Positions 35,454 to 49,290 of a stretch of DNA of 64,000 nt are shown here, one piece after another. Numbering within the stretch: the first letter of the stretch is position 1; each line of letters starts with the position of its first letter. The notes beneath the pieces were generated by a model, which saw nothing but the letters and a program-made list of their open reading frames with translations, was not told where the DNA came from and did not search any database. This DNA is from Fasciolopsis buskii (lineage: Eukaryota; Platyhelminthes; Trematoda; Plagiorchiida; Fasciolidae). The stretch spans positions 1 through 64,000 of the forward strand of contig LUCM01000849.1 of assembly GCA_008360955.1 (NCBI GenBank), written 5' to 3'. A program made the translations under genes and the position numbers.

Positions 35454-37153
35454 GTGAAATTTAGATTTCGGGAGGATTGGTCGCACAATGCGGTTTGTGT
35501 CCGTCAAGCTCACCATTAGGAGTCTTCAAGATATTCGAAAACGTGCCGCTTTTCTGCGAATTTTCTCACGGCCTTGTGGTATTCGACGAAGTCGGAATGG
35601 ATAAACAATGGGAGCTTACCAATGTTAAATTAAGTTACGCTTCCACTATGACGTATTATCCTGCAATACCTTTCGAAACTGCGTCAACAGGTTTTGTCGG
35701 AACTCTTCCATGAATGTTGCATGACTTCGCTAAACAATGGGCAAATCAAGTAATTGCTGATGCTATGAGATAATTCATGCCTGGTCTTGGCAAAACATTC
35801 CACAAATATGCTAGAATTGTTTGGCCTCGGGAACATATTCTGGACTAGTTATTTAAGATCGCCGCGCACCAGGCTGTATATTTAGTGACCTATGAGCATT
35901 TGTCTGACAACATTCTTTAAGTCCACAACCAATTAAAACCCTTCACCCTGCTTGCTCCAGTTTCGACCTAGGGGACAGAAAACAACCAAACAAAATACAC
36001 GCACTAACCACGATTCTTGATTTGCTGCCAGTCTTTGATGTTGAGCCAACCATTACATCCATGGCTCAGTTTCTCAATTGTAATTATATTTCATAAAATA
36101 AAATGACGTGGTTAAGCTCCATTGAAATGGTTAGTGTTTGATCCTTAGCGTGGTCTCTTGTGTCCTCTCTGGAAAATCAAATGATTTGGGTTGATAGAAA
36201 TGCATATCGACCGTAGAAACCGACGTAATACACGGATTACTTCGCGAGGACACATTCCAAACAGCTTCAAATTAACTGAATAAACAATTTATCGCACAGT
36301 TTCCACGCCGGATAATTTGATGAACACCACTGCGAACGACATCTCAGCAGCCGGAGCGTTCGCATCCCACGGGTTTGTGTACTCTATACGTTGGCTTACA
36401 AGTGACACAGTTGGTGACAGGATTGTTCAGGCTATAAAGGTAACGCTGAATCAGTTATATTAGATGTATTACTGCAAACAATCTGCAATCAATGAAATCA
36501 CTTCCAGCTGCTGGTCTGTGGGAGCTTCCCTCTTTTTGGGTGATCCAGTAAACCTTGGGTTGATTATGGCACGCGTTTAACAGACTCCTCTTTGTTAGTG
36601 TTGAATAAAGACAGACTTGTTCCAGGTTGTCTAATGTTTCGCAACAAGTTGTCCAGGGATGAATTGGCAAAATGACGCATCGCTTGTTCTCTATCATCTC
36701 TTTGGTTCGCGGAAACTCAAATGATAACTCGTTTTTTAGTGGATTTTGCTCCTACGAAAAGCAGAAATCACTGTTTCCGGAGCATATAAACAAGTTATTT
36801 CGCGTTGGCTAAATTCACTTTTTTCAACATTCATAAATGAGAAATGCGTTTTCAAGAGCAAGAAAATTTGGAATTAGAAGGACTAAACTCGTTTGATTAA
36901 TTTTCTACGGACGGCATAGTATTTCAGACTGCTTGGAAAAAACTGGGAAGGATGTGAATTAATTTCGACTACCCGCATCGACTGAAACTAGAGCAAGGCT
37001 AAAATCACGCGGCCAACTAGAAACCGGCTTTTAGGGCACAAGTTTACGTGAGCGCCCGGCTTTAAAGCAAGTCAGCTCAAAAACGGACGAACTGTGATAG
37101 ACAATCATTATCCCTATCATTCTGACAGGAAGAAAAATGCTCATGGTAACTAG

Positions 37154-37202
37154 GTGAGTGTAGTAGTAGCAAAAGTAGTGACAGTGGTGGTGGTAGCAGT
37201 AG
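37154..37202 (+). repeat. Imperfect TAG/GTG trinucleotide repeat
   Basis: GTAGTAGTAGCA followed by GTGGTGGTGG-type units, directly upstream of a SINE-A copy. The triplets match the reverse complement of the SINE-A 5' end, which reads CTACTACT. Confidence 0.7.
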
Positions 37203-37400
37203 TTGTTGCAACAACAGTTTGGTGTCTACCGAGTGGTGTAGTGTCTGAAACGTTTGACACTCGGTCGATCGGCCCGGGTCTATGTCACAGTTCGAGCGCG
37301 ATGATTCCTAACAAGGATGACACCGCTGGACATTGCTTTCATGATTTGTTAACGGCGAATTAAGAGAGGGCACAGCATGATGGATAATTCCATCCAAATA
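37203..37400 (+). mobile_element. SINE-A copy (old, 5'-truncated)
   Basis: Diverged but co-linear with the array unit: the pre-head block, a tRNA-like head with A-box-like GTGGTGTAGTG, CCCGGGTCTATG in place of the B box, then GCGCGATGATTCCTAAC. The ribozyme is damaged in the core (GATGATTCC joined directly to the head, GACACC in place of GAAAC). The tail ends near 37400. Confidence 0.7.
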
Positions 37401-38073
37401 CTGACTGTGTTCATATGGTATCTCAACAAAATCATCGGTTTCGGGCTGTGTTCCTGTAAGTCCTGTTTTGCTCTATCTGAATTGGAACCCCCTCTTCCTG
37501 ACATGAATATTCTGTTATGCTTAAATATCGGTGTTTAGTTGTGATTTCTTGTACTTTGTCCAGTCAGAAAGAACTCGCTTTACTGAATCATCTGGAAGAC
37601 CGAGATTTTTTATATCTAACTTGGTGCAGCTGGTAAATCGATATTCTCGGTGTGCATGAGGTAGTTTGTCCAGCACCGCAGGTCATTAGCAATCAAAACA
37701 TTCTGGCAACTATGCAGTCTTTGAATTAGACCAGTTCTATTGTCCGGTCGCTGAACTTTGAAGGCAATACTTCAGATTTGTGTGGTGATATCGGAAGGAA
37801 GCTGACCGAAAGTTTACTTCAAAATACTTGCACGGGTAAACATCCGAAAGTAGTGTTCCATCGCCTTTCAGGGCAGCGGTATTTTTGAACAATTAGTCGA
37901 AATATACGTGTTTAAAAGTATCGTTGGATGAAAACTCCAGCGCAGTTTTCACCAATGAAGCTTAATCTGAGCCTTCCACGCACATTTCACCTTTCGGTTT
38001 GATGTCTTCGTCTGTCAAAAATCGACAGCACAAATACCGATTTGCTGATAGATATTTTGTTATATAGACTTAC

Positions 38074-38200
38074 CAATTCCATGGACCTGAAAATTATGTC
38101 CTTGACTTCCGCCCTGTTTATTTTATGCTGCAAGAATTGCTTTTTCCAGGTTGACGATAGATCCAAAACATACTCATCTGGTTTCACTTGTTTTTCGTCC
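38074..38200 (-). CDS. Good internal exon candidate, minus strand
   Basis: The minus-strand acceptor has a CTAAC branch-like motif and TTTATTTCAG before base 38200. The donor TTG/GTAAGT after base 38074 is consensus. The 127-bp interval is open throughout a 92-codon frame. Its 42 full codons include DEKQVKPDEYVLDLSSTWKK and HKINRAEVKDIIFRSMEL, with the acidic/basic alternation and codon variety of real protein. It begins with the third base of a codon and ends on a codon boundary. I do not recognise the family. This is one of the two strongest coding candidates in the window. Confidence 0.48.
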
Positions 38201-40005
38201 CTGAAATAAACTGTTAGTTGGAGTAAAATTTTCTCCCCATATACTTGATGCACTTTTCTGCTCAATTAAGTATAACATGCAGTGAGGCAGTGATCACGGA
38301 AGGGTTTGGGTGACTGATATAAAATGTATAAAATCAAATAAACCAGCTTGAGCCAAAGTCCGTTGCGCTATCAGCCAGCCTCAACACTTATACAACCAAA
38401 TCAGCATGGCGGTAAACGGGATACACGTTACAAAAATGCTGTTATCTGCATGGCCTTTGGCATATTACGCCATTAACGCTGCAACAACAAACGCTAGACT
38501 TTTTTGTTTGGATTGTCTTTCTTTAATCCATTTTCGTGCTCAAGATTAAGCGAAAGAGATTACGCCAATTGAGTTTTGCTTTGAACTCATTCACTGCCAC
38601 TTGTTCATTGTCCGCTAAGCGTTGGCTCAAAAACTTTGGGGGACATATGGACAGGTTCGGGCCATTCACAATTACTTCCTTAGCTAGTTGCATACAAAAT
38701 GTGGTTTGTTAAGCATGTATTACGCTATTATAATCACCGATGGTTTATTTAGTTAATCATTCATCCATTCACTAATTACACTGAAAAAGAATCAGCCTTA
38801 CATGGAGATAATGGTACACAATTCAGTGCGGGGTTCCCGGACGAATGCCTGTAGAATTTGGGCTAACCTTATAATTGTTTACGGTTACCCTTCCTTCCTA
38901 ATCTAACGAATTTGCAAGGAATGTCTTTCCGCACTCGAAAAAGTGCCTTTCCACTTTATGTTCGTGAATCAATTTTTGCGTTTTTTCTTTGTACTGGCAG
39001 TTTTGTAAAATAATACCCTGAAGTATCCAGTTTTATCATTTGTGACGGTCTAGTTGATGTTTCCAAACATTTGTCATCAGTGAACCGATTTTGTATGTAC
39101 CAGTGTATCATGTTTGAGTTTCCGTCATCAGCATTAGTGAAATGGTGTGGTCATATCACTTAATCTCAATCATCTAATCTTCGTGAACACCTAATAAATA
39201 GATACATGGGGTGGATGCAACGCGACCAATCATTCACTCCTACACATTTATGGTTAACCTTCAGGGAAGTCAACTATCAGAAGATTAGAATGAATGCACA
39301 GAAAACCCAGATTTCACGCAAAACAACCTTAGCCCAGTCGAACTTGGGGTGGATGTGATACACAAGAACGTATCAGAATAGCACATTTGTTACTGAAATA
39401 AAATTGTACTTTGCATGAATTATCTATTGAAATTCCACGCTGTTGACAATAAGCTATTTGCATTTATTCTAATTATTACTGTTTGGGGTCACTTCTCGCA
39501 TTTGTCTAGAATAGACTGTATAACCACCACCCATCATCCATCCAACATGTGGCTCGGAGAATATCCAATTTGTAGGAAATCCATCTGTTTGCAAGAATAA
39601 AACAACAATGCAAAATTTTGTTTTCCACGTCCCCAGTGTCATTTTATACACAGGATCAATACAGTAAAAATTACACTTAAAGATGAGCAGTTTTTCGTTG
39701 AATCAAATATTGCTTCCCGGATTTAGTGAAGAAGGACAGCTTGGACACAGATCCCAAATCTGACATACGAAGACTGATGGGAAACGTTCTCCAAAAAGCA
39801 GCACAAATGCAAAATAAGAATAACAAAACTCTTGGGTTTTATGTCTTTTCACTGATACTGGTCATTGTTTGGGGTAGACCAATTCCCATTTGGTTAGGTA
39901 GATAAAATGTTTGTAAAATATCCATCCAGTGATTTGACTGGTGAATGAAAGCCCTTTTTACCGTTGGCCGGTTTGGCACGTTTCTCCGTTGGCTTCTGTC
40001 TTCAC

Positions 40006-40144
40006 CATATATACGCTTCCAAAGGCACCATTTCTCATATTTCGTACCATGATCAATTAGGGTGGCAAAAACGGGTTCCCCAACAGAGTGTGTAAAGATC
40101 ACATTAAAGGTTCTCATTATCCGGCTGTCTGAAGTGTTAGCTTT
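40006..40144 (-). CDS. Possible exon, minus strand
   Basis: The minus-strand acceptor (CTGACTGCAGCAG) precedes base 40144 and a donor-like ATG/GTGAAG follows base 40006. Entering in phase 0 the frame is open for 100 codons in all and includes SRIMRTFNVIFTHSVGEPVF and ATLIDHGTKYEKW. The donor would leave phase 1, which does not fit the next candidate at 38200, so either the donor or the linkage is wrong. No family is recognised. Confidence 0.28.
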
Positions 40145-40330
40145 CTGCTGCAGTCAGTCGATAAACCGCTCTCATTAGAACAAAAGAGCTTCATCAGAAA
40201 GCCTCTTTCAAAATAGTTTTAGGAGGGGTGTAACGGCCTTCCAAGTGTCCCGATGAAGAAAGTGGGAGGGATCGAACTTCCTAAATTTATCGTTTCAACA
40301 CCATGATACTAATTCCCAAACCACGGCAAA
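40145..40330 (-). mobile_element. Possible tRNA-derived SINE, minus strand
   Basis: On the minus strand TTAGTATCATGG (40301-40312) is A-box-like, and GTTCGATCCCT (about 40268-40278) is a good B box at tRNA spacing. The start at about 40330 reads GCCGTGG. The following ~130 bases form the body. A single copy in this window. Confidence 0.45.
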
Positions 40331-41858
40331 TTAGCATAAAGTAAGAAAAAAACAAGGCAGTACATTCACTGGAGGATTCTGATGATGTGCACTTGGGAAA
40401 AGCGTAATCTTTCAACGATTAATAAAACTATTTTGCTTTTGTTAACGTTTCTAGAACTACAACACAAAGCATTGTGGCCCTTCTACGCACTTGAAATCAA
40501 AACATTAAATCGTTCATCCAAAAGAAGGCAGAAATTTAATGTGCCCGTTGACCACTGTGTATATGGAAGATAAATCGATGACTTGACCGCGAGAGCACAT
40601 TCGCAAAACAAAGAAATTTTAATGTCCCCGTAAAAATATATCACAGGTACGGAGTGGAATAGTAAACAAAATTTGCTCTCATCAAGATCAATCGTACATG
40701 AAATGATCGATAGAATGAAGATAGCAAGCGACGTTCTTTGTTGTGAGTTGTTTTTTTACATAGAGCAGGAGTGGACAAGGCCAGTGATATCGTGTAGCGA
40801 CCGAAACAAAAAAGCGTAAAAGCATAGGAAGGACTGGACAAAAAAGTGGACCAATAAGCGCGAAACGGGTCATGTGAGCCCGGGCAACATTCAGGCCTCT
40901 GTCGTCAAGTAAATCTTACTCTTTGCAAGAATGAAAAAAACATTCAAGTGCCGTGTGTCTTCATCCCGAGCGTTAGCCATTTCAAACCGACGAAATGCTT
41001 TCATCCAATCCCGGTGGGGTTCTCAAATGGGCACGTCGTCTATTCTCACTCAAAATGATTCGGACGAAGTGTGGGGACGAATCAGCTTTTTTAATCCTGA
41101 AACGCGAAGCATTTCTCTGACGGCTTTGTTCCAACTCGCCATTAATTTGATGGGAAAATATGGGCCGTTGATTCACAGCCACGTCATTAAAAATTGGTTA
41201 ATAAAAACTAGCTACCTGATTCGTGGGACAGCATTGATGCCGTCTCAGCAGAGTGATCTTCATCTTAGTCGTCCCGAACTTAAACAGTAAATACAATGCG
41301 TCGCAAAACTGCCATTCGTGTTTCAGTTCAAGCCTAGAATGCCATGATATGCGCCCTGTCAGTCGGCTCACCAAAGTCATAGTGATTCTTTCCCAGAGAC
41401 TTTCGGAATAATTATTGTTTGAATTCCTGAAGCACTTCCTAATTTCTTCTAAGTTTTGTAATTCCTTCAGTGTGATGTCACTTATTTCTAGTCATGTATG
41501 AAGCCGGGTAACAAAATGACAACGCGCAAGATTATATCTCGCCATTATTCCTTAACGATTTGCCATGGACCTTGTAACTAACAGTTTCCTATATTTAATT
41601 TGTCTTCCCTTCTGCAGCTCTATATTCATGATCCAATTGCCAAAAAGAGTATTTGATTTTAATCAACCTCACGTCACCAGAGTCCACTTTTGACACTATT
41701 TCATGGATTTTCGGACTTCTGAGAGCAAAACAGGTGTTTTTTCCTCTAGGCCTTATACCTGCTAACCCCATTGACGGTTTTCAAGTCGTGCTTCTAGGTC
41801 GTTCTTTACTGAGAAGTTTACGGGTGATTGTGCAGTGTAACCAGTATCGACGACTTAC

Positions 41859-42022
41859 CCCTGTAGTAGGTAATGCTCCAACGAAAATCCTCACTCTCGT
41901 TAGTTGCCCTGTCGCTTGCAACTGAGCAATATCCAGCCCCACATATGATAGTCCGAGCAGACTTTCCGAATCATACATACCAAATGGACTTTCAAAAATC
42001 ATGTCAGGGTTCTCAAAGAAAA
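41859..42022 (-). CDS. Good internal exon candidate, minus strand
   Basis: A consensus donor ACAGGG/GTAAGT follows base 41859, and an acceptor (GAATTCTTGCAAG on the minus strand) precedes base 42022. The 164-bp interval encodes about 54 residues, including FENPDMIFESPFGMYDSESL, LGLSYVGLDIAQLQATGQL and TRVRIFVGALPTTG. Codon use and residue mix are strongly protein-like. It ends on a codon boundary, compatible with the phase-0 entry at 40144. The acceptor is weaker than the donor and an alternative AG lies a little downstream. No family is recognised. Confidence 0.5.
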
Positions 42023-42825
42023 CTTGCAAGAATTCAGGTTCCTAGCTAAGGAGACATCCTGGTATAGCCTAAAATACATGTCAAGATTGAGATCAGAAAA
42101 CTAAAGACCAAAATGAGAAATTCAAAGTTTGATTGGCGACGTATAAGAATTTTAGTTTTTCTGCGGTCCTTTCATTTGTCCGTACCACGTATAATTTAGA
42201 TCAAGTGCAGTGTATCATGCTGAAATTAAGTGTGTGGATTCCCATATGCACTTTAAAGATTCAGGCTTTTCAGAAAGTCAGTTTCGAAACATTACATTCT
42301 CTTCATAATCCAAATGGAATATTTCGTGATTTGGAACAATTTCCTTCTGCCTAAATATTCAGTAGATGCTCACACAGTTTTACCAATTCCAGGAAACAGC
42401 AAATTCGTATGTACCGGTTTACAACATAAATCCAAGTGAGATAACTACAGTTGCTCTTTTAAGCATCGTATTTTTGAGTTTTCGGAGGTTATGATGATGG
42501 AGATTCATGATTTGTCGGCTGTTTCCCAGATTCGTGCATGAATGATGCCAACGATGATGCGTTACTTGTTTGAATAATTTGACCTGCTTCGCAACTCGTA
42601 CTGAACTTTGCTGTCAGCAGTGTAAGGATGGACGATTAATACTTTCCCGAAGGTACAGTGGCCAACTTCACGTTTACCGCCGCCCGGATGCGCATGCTTA
42701 AGTAGTGGCCAAAACTGCAAAGCCAATTTCGTGCTCTCGGAAAAATTTCATTCATCCTTCCTTACTGGAAACATACTAGAGACAAAAAAACTTGTGTCCC
42801 CTTTTTGAAGATGATCCCTGTTTAA

Positions 42826-42866
42826 CTGACGGAAACTTTCCGATGAATCACCATGTAATTCATCAT
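42826..42866 (-). repeat. Short relic resembling the TTAA element end
   Basis: On the minus strand it reads ATTACATGGTGATTCATC followed by a GGAAAG block, similar to the outer 35 bp of the terminal repeat at 109-145. It is short and could be coincidental. Confidence 0.25.
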
Positions 42867-45800
42867 CCGAGTAAACACATAATCATTCAAATGCGATTTT
42901 GGTCATGAAATATTGCTTATTTCTGGTAATGGCTATGTGAACTAGAAGTGTCGCGGTAGATTTAAAATGTTTTCCTAACAATTCAAATGACAAAAGTGAC
43001 CGCCCAGCGGTAGTTCGGTACTTGTTTATTACATCAACAAAGTGCACTTGGTTCCACAGTACTTGGATCCATTTCATAACAGCTTTTGACCAGGTGATGA
43101 CTCGTCAGCTTGCAACAGCTTGCATATAACTCTTAAGGACCCGGTCTTCCAATGTTCCGCTTCAAAAATCATTTTCAAAACGTTCTCGGTCCCAGTCAGG
43201 GACTGCCATTTCGAAATTAGACAATTCCTTCAGCAACACATCCCTCCAAACATGTTTCCTGTTTGAGCACCAGTGATCTTGACCTAATGATTACCAAACT
43301 AAAAGCCCACTGCTAACCACGATATGTTGCATGGGCTGGCTCAAACACATCATGCATTGTCCCGCAGGTCATCCTCCAGGTAACTTCCTCTTCCTAGAGA
43401 AACCACTTTGGTTTGCCATTGACCAGTTATTTTTGTCAAACCTCCGTTCAGCTTTGCAGACATTTATGCTGAAGCTTGAGACCATATTTTCAAAGATATA
43501 CTGTTTGGTAGTGAATATACTGGTGAAATGAAATAGTAGGTGAGCGCACGTTTTCTCAAGAGACTTTTGCATATATGGTAGTACCGTCAAAGCATAGCTG
43601 CTCTCCCAGTTTATAACTTCTGGATTTAATTTCTGTTGATCGGTTCACTGACTTGCGATTGCAGATCCATGCGCCTGAACCGGAAACTGCAGCCTCAAAA
43701 GTTACGTACACTAAGGTGTAGCACTACTTAACCTTATTGTCTAAGACCAAATTTATTCCGGAACGGAGAATCGCTCCAGATTTTATGGCCCTGGAGTGGA
43801 CTAGGTTGAACCTCGAAAGGCAAATTGCCAAAAAAACAAATCCCAACAATATTCAAACTAATCAACGTCAACTGACTTAGCTAGAAATTGACACGGAATA
43901 CATTTCTGTACCATTTTCAAGGAGTCTTTGTTAGCTTCCATTACATTTTATTGCTCGTACAAAAATCATGTTTAAATACTGTGAGAGGTTTCTTCTTGTG
44001 TTCATTTTCTTTGCAAGCCTTTTCTGACAGAGCAGAATATATGCATCTAATTTCTTTTGAATTTATCTTACGTCCACTTGCATCTTACAGACTACAGTTG
44101 GTTGTTTGCCCTCCAATTTACGTGAGTCACTAAGCGACCAATTTTTGAACGACATCTATATTTAAACTGGGCTAACTAATTTCAACAGCATCAAATAGTA
44201 ACTCTGCTCGATTGAAAGCTGATATTCTATGGGCAATTTTTCCCATCCAATAAACCGAAAATTCCATTTTTTCCCTTCTATTGCTTAGTTCATCATTTAT
44301 AGTATGACTTACAGCACTAACATTTCTGACATTATCAGTAGTATTTTTCACATTAACCGGGTTAAATCCCAACCCTGAATAATCGGTCGAGTGCAACTTC
44401 AAAACTAGCCAGTGATAAATCTAAATAGTTCAACGCTGAAAAAATGAAGACCGATGGTAGATTTGATCTTGCCTGTTCACATGATTTGTGCATAAAGATT
44501 GATTAACTGCTACCAATTAACTAACGAAGGGTTGAGACAACACCCTAAATATTATATTCCCTTGTGCAGAAAATAGGACAAGTGAAAATAAACTTTGGGA
44601 AATAGGTTTTTTTCTGTAAAACAACGTTTTTTTGCAGAACGAAAGCTAATGCGTCCAGAATCGGCGATGATGTTTTTCTTTCTAGTCTCTCATGTTAATC
44701 GGTCCAGAAGTGATTAGTTCTCAGCCTTGTTACATCGTTCCAAGTGGCCCTAGCATATGATGTGCCCCAGATCAATGGATCGCTTGCATTGACATAATCT
44801 GATGCTGATCTCATTATCAACGATGAGGACCGTACGCAAATGGTCCATAAAAATAGGACACAACACATAATGCAACTTAGTTTGTAACGGTATTAAGTCT
44901 TATAGGATTGGCGATTTGTCGAATACAAGCTGGTATTCCGACAAAAGCATGAAACACTGGTAGTTAATGTGTACCAGTCGAGAGATGGGCCGATAATGCG
45001 CATTGGTGAACCGTAAGTTTGTGACAGGTCCTCGACCGAGTCAGGATGCATCAGGGAGGATTTTTGAAGCATAGCAAATGGATTCTAAAGAAGAAAGCTT
45101 TCCCTAAAGCATTTAAAGTGCAGTACGAAATGTCAATTAGTATGGACAAATAGCGCACCTTTTCTTAGGCTAGGCGCCAAATACAGAGCACCAGAAGGAA
45201 GCATAACAGAACAAATTCCATTTGACGATACAGATAAAGTTGACACTGAAGGCTTATGGACTATCACTTGGGGCAGTAAATCATGTGCATGCATGTAACT
45301 TGCGTCGAATCTCCGTTGTTCTACCAGTAATTTTCAGTCACAAAATGAATACTTGCGTGAGAAAATAATGAACTCGACTGGCAACCTCGGAGCGACACTC
45401 GGCATACTCGGTGTGAAAAACATTTCGAGGGAAATTATTTGAGTATCTCTTGGAATACGTTAAGCGCTTTCCTCGAAATCTGACAACTAGTCGGCTTTAC
45501 CGGTGCAATGTAGTTGTAGATTGCAATAATGTCCTTGGGTATTCACAGGAATGCTCTAAAAATGCCGCACCAACTAGAATCAATATAACCCCCGAACGAA
45601 ATATGGTGAATGCACTTTTGAAAATTTGATCAGCAAAGGTATTAATCTAAGAAATATTTTCTTGAATCTGCTCATAACACACTTTATTACCTTGTGATTT
45701 TTGACCATCAAAAAGCATTGGAACATTCTTTCATTGCCGCTGCAGTCAGTGTAACTTAGAGCGGAACTTCGACCGCGTTATTTGCATGCACATCCGATAT

Positions 45801-48800
45801 TAATTTTTCACATTCAATAAGCACGTCGAGGTTCGATATGACTACGGCAGATTAGCCTGGCTTGCTGGGATCGATTAGTCAGGCGGAGAAGCCACTTACA
45901 AAATCCAGTCATTAGTTATACGCGAAATTAGCCAACAGTCCATTCAACCAACAAAAGCAAACCACGGGAATTGGTTAACGGGATTGAATTTTTTCAAACA
46001 AATTTATTTTTTCGCCTGATCCGGCTGAGCTAACGTGAATGACTAATCCTGATTTGCAGATTATCCTTCAGGTGGTGGAACCGTAACGCCCAGTGATTAT
46101 CGTTTCTCTTTCTAGATGAATATGACAAAAGATTTATTGCAGTCCCGCCTACACCGCTGTTTCTGCTACTTTAGTTCAATGCAAAACGATTGTCTGCGTA
46201 TAGGCTCTAGCTAGTTCCAAGGTCGTTGAATCTACACCGTCTATTAATAACCTTACCTAACAAAAGCCTTCAGAATATGCCTGTGTGCACAGCCGCTTTC
46301 CGAATTAGTACACCGGATTTATTCTTTTGATCAACATTTGGTCTACAAAACCTCTCCAACACAACGCTGGTTAATGCGACTCCTATCTGTTAATCGTGTG
46401 AAATTTTTAGTCACGTAAATTTCCTTTCTTGCGTAGGCTCTTCAGATTTCTGGAATCAATTCCTTATTAAGGTGTACTGAAAAAAGGACTCCTTAACAAA
46501 CATTTTTGCTGTCACATTGACAGGAAGCAGGAGATTTACGGTTGCTTTCTTGTTTATTCATCATGCAGCAATAATGTTCTGTCCACCCATGAACGAACAT
46601 CAGGGTCCCGAACTCCTGTGTCATGTTTACTAGAAATCTTCAATAGCCCCTATTCTCAGTCGCTTCTATCGCAACTAATGCCACAAACCCCAGAACCGGT
46701 ACCGAAATCGTCATGTTCCAAAGCTTCGTGTAGTGTATTTGAACACCTCAGGGGACCAGCATGTCACACAGAGACTACTCATCTAGTGGGCAGAAGTGTG
46801 TCGTGCAAAATCCAACAGCGAATAAAAACGTCACATCATGTGGTGTTTATACTCAAATAAAATACTGAATCTGCCTGTTTCTACAATTTCCAAGTTACGC
46901 TGCTCACATCCGTTCATACCAAATGAGCGTTTCAGTTTTGTGGTTGTGTTTACACGCTGTTAATACATTTTGACGTAGTTACAACATCCACGCGGTACTA
47001 ATGCAGAATTTAACATTGAGGCTGCATGATGAATCTCCTAAACACTGATTTTCTGGAAATCTTCAATCGGTTTTATGCAATAATTTCTTTCATTTTTTGG
47101 GACAAACCACCCGATTATCTTGATTGTTGCCGAAGCGTCCTACTGAAAGCCGTTATGCGGAACACCAGTTTTAAACAGAAGAAAACGTAATACAGGTGTG
47201 AGTATCACAATGTTGCAAAAGCTCACCTCATCTTAGTCGAAATTCCCGTTCGGAGTGAAAATAGGAACCATGTTGACAGTTTTCTAAGCAATGGAAGTAG
47301 CCGTTCAGTTGTGGATAAGATCTCAGTCAATGTCCGACGAAAAGACAATTTATAGACTGAATGCCGGCAAAATGAACAGACAGTTTTACTCTCCGTTTAT
47401 TTCATCGTTGCTTTTCCATTTCTGAATTTGTATCAAAAGCTTATTGTGAAATGCACTCACCCATGGGGCCCTAGAGCCGCACCACAAGGTTTATTAAATG
47501 CCTGTTCTTCTAACTTTGGATCCTCCTTGTCACCTCTGTTTAGTGCATACTTAGTGATTCTAAATAGATTTCTGAATGTTTAAAACTCCTGTACATTACC
47601 CGATATTTCAACAGCAACTTCAATATTTGTCGACAACAGTGAGGTAACATTCATCATACACTGTCACTCGTTTCAATAAGCCCAAACAATTTTTGATTAT
47701 TCTAACTATCTTGCGTAAACTATCGTTTCTGCTCCGAAAAGTTATGATTAAGATTTGGTTGCTATTTTTTGATGATAAAGATGCACTTGGTGACGATTAC
47801 CATGACAACGTTATTGCATAATTCACAATGGAGTCGCCAATGGCACAAGGTTAACAAATACGCTGAAGATTAATTTTCTCAAATTGCATGTAAATCACCT
47901 TGATTAAAAATATCCTTACAATATTTTAGAATAACCTCAGAGCATTTTGTTCTGTCAGTCATTAATCTATTCTTTGCTTTGCTATATGCGCATTTGAAAG
48001 ATCACAGTTGCATCCAATCTCACTGGCGATAAATAAACTGATAATCGTGTTTCTAAAGATTTGTTCTTTTTATAGCGGAACTGGAAGCCCAAATATGCTT
48101 TACGGCTGCTTCGATAAGCCTTTTTGTTGCCCTTATTTCCTTATACCCTAATTCGTTTTGTGTTTCTGATTTTTCCATCACTTTCATGGCCTATCGTTGC
48201 CAACAGAGTCGCAATAGCATCCGCCCCCTTTTTTGATGAGAAATTACAACGGCCATCGATATACTCGTTTCAGATCTTACAAAAAGCCAAAGGTCTACTC
48301 GCGGAGTTTATTATGGTTTTGTATAAAGTATTTATGAGTTTGGAATATAGACACGTTGACTGTTCCACAAACCAAAGGTGACCAAACGCAATCCAACAAA
48401 GCCACGTTCGTCGTTCAATCCGCAAAAGCGGTGAGATCCGGAAATATTCAGATTCAATCGATACAAATACTGCCCATCACAATCGAAAGAAAACTAATCC
48501 AAAGACTTTCGGTCACCTAGGAAGGAAAGGTCAACTTCTGACGTATGGTTGAAAAAGGCAGGAAATTAAACCCAAACTATAGCGAATTACAAAGATTCAC
48601 TAAATGCATTGTATTGTATTGTAAAGACTTTTGCGTATAATAAATGATGTCGTAGGTGTGGAGTGTTGGAAGAATCCTGAGCTTAGTTTTCCATTATTCA
48701 TTTTCATTGCATCCTCAGTAATGTTGCATTGGCTGTGTTCGGGTAATTTAAATTTAAGTGCTTCTGGTTCCGACATATTTGCCATTGTCCATCAAATTCT

Positions 48801-49109
48801 TCTTACTTCTTCTTGACCTTAGAAATGGACTGCATTCTACAAGATTTCTAAATTAAAGCATTGCACTCCATGGATTACTCAGCTGTTCAGATTCTTTAGG
48901 TTTCAAATAAATGTCCTTTTGAAAACCTTTTACTCGCACCAATGATTAGCACTACTATGCTTTACTCATTGCCCTTCAGATTGTACATTCTATGTTCGAA
49001 CTTTTAGTCTTCCTGTGTTAATCTTACAACCCAAAATCTCAGAAGCTCTTGGACCAAGCCTATTTTCACTGAAAACGATATAGGAACACACTAAACACGG
49101 TAATCCCGA

Positions 49110-49290
49110 CTGACCGGAGTGGAAACCGGTGGAGTAATGATAGATCACAAGACTTTCAGTTGGATGTCTCGGGTTCGAGCCCGGGGTTTGTTGGAGGATA
49201 GCTGACGCAGATGGGCTCTGATGAGAGCAAAACTGGAGTACTATTGTTTCATAATGTAAGTTCATCGCATCCCCGGAAGTTTGTGTGTGG
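49110..49290 (+). mobile_element. Possible tRNA-derived SINE
   Basis: A near-perfect B box GGTTCGAGCCC (49172-49182) lies within a TCGGG...CCGG stem. It is preceded at tRNA spacing by TGGAGTAATGA, a partial A box. The body runs into a purine-rich tail near 49290. A single copy in this window. Confidence 0.5.
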
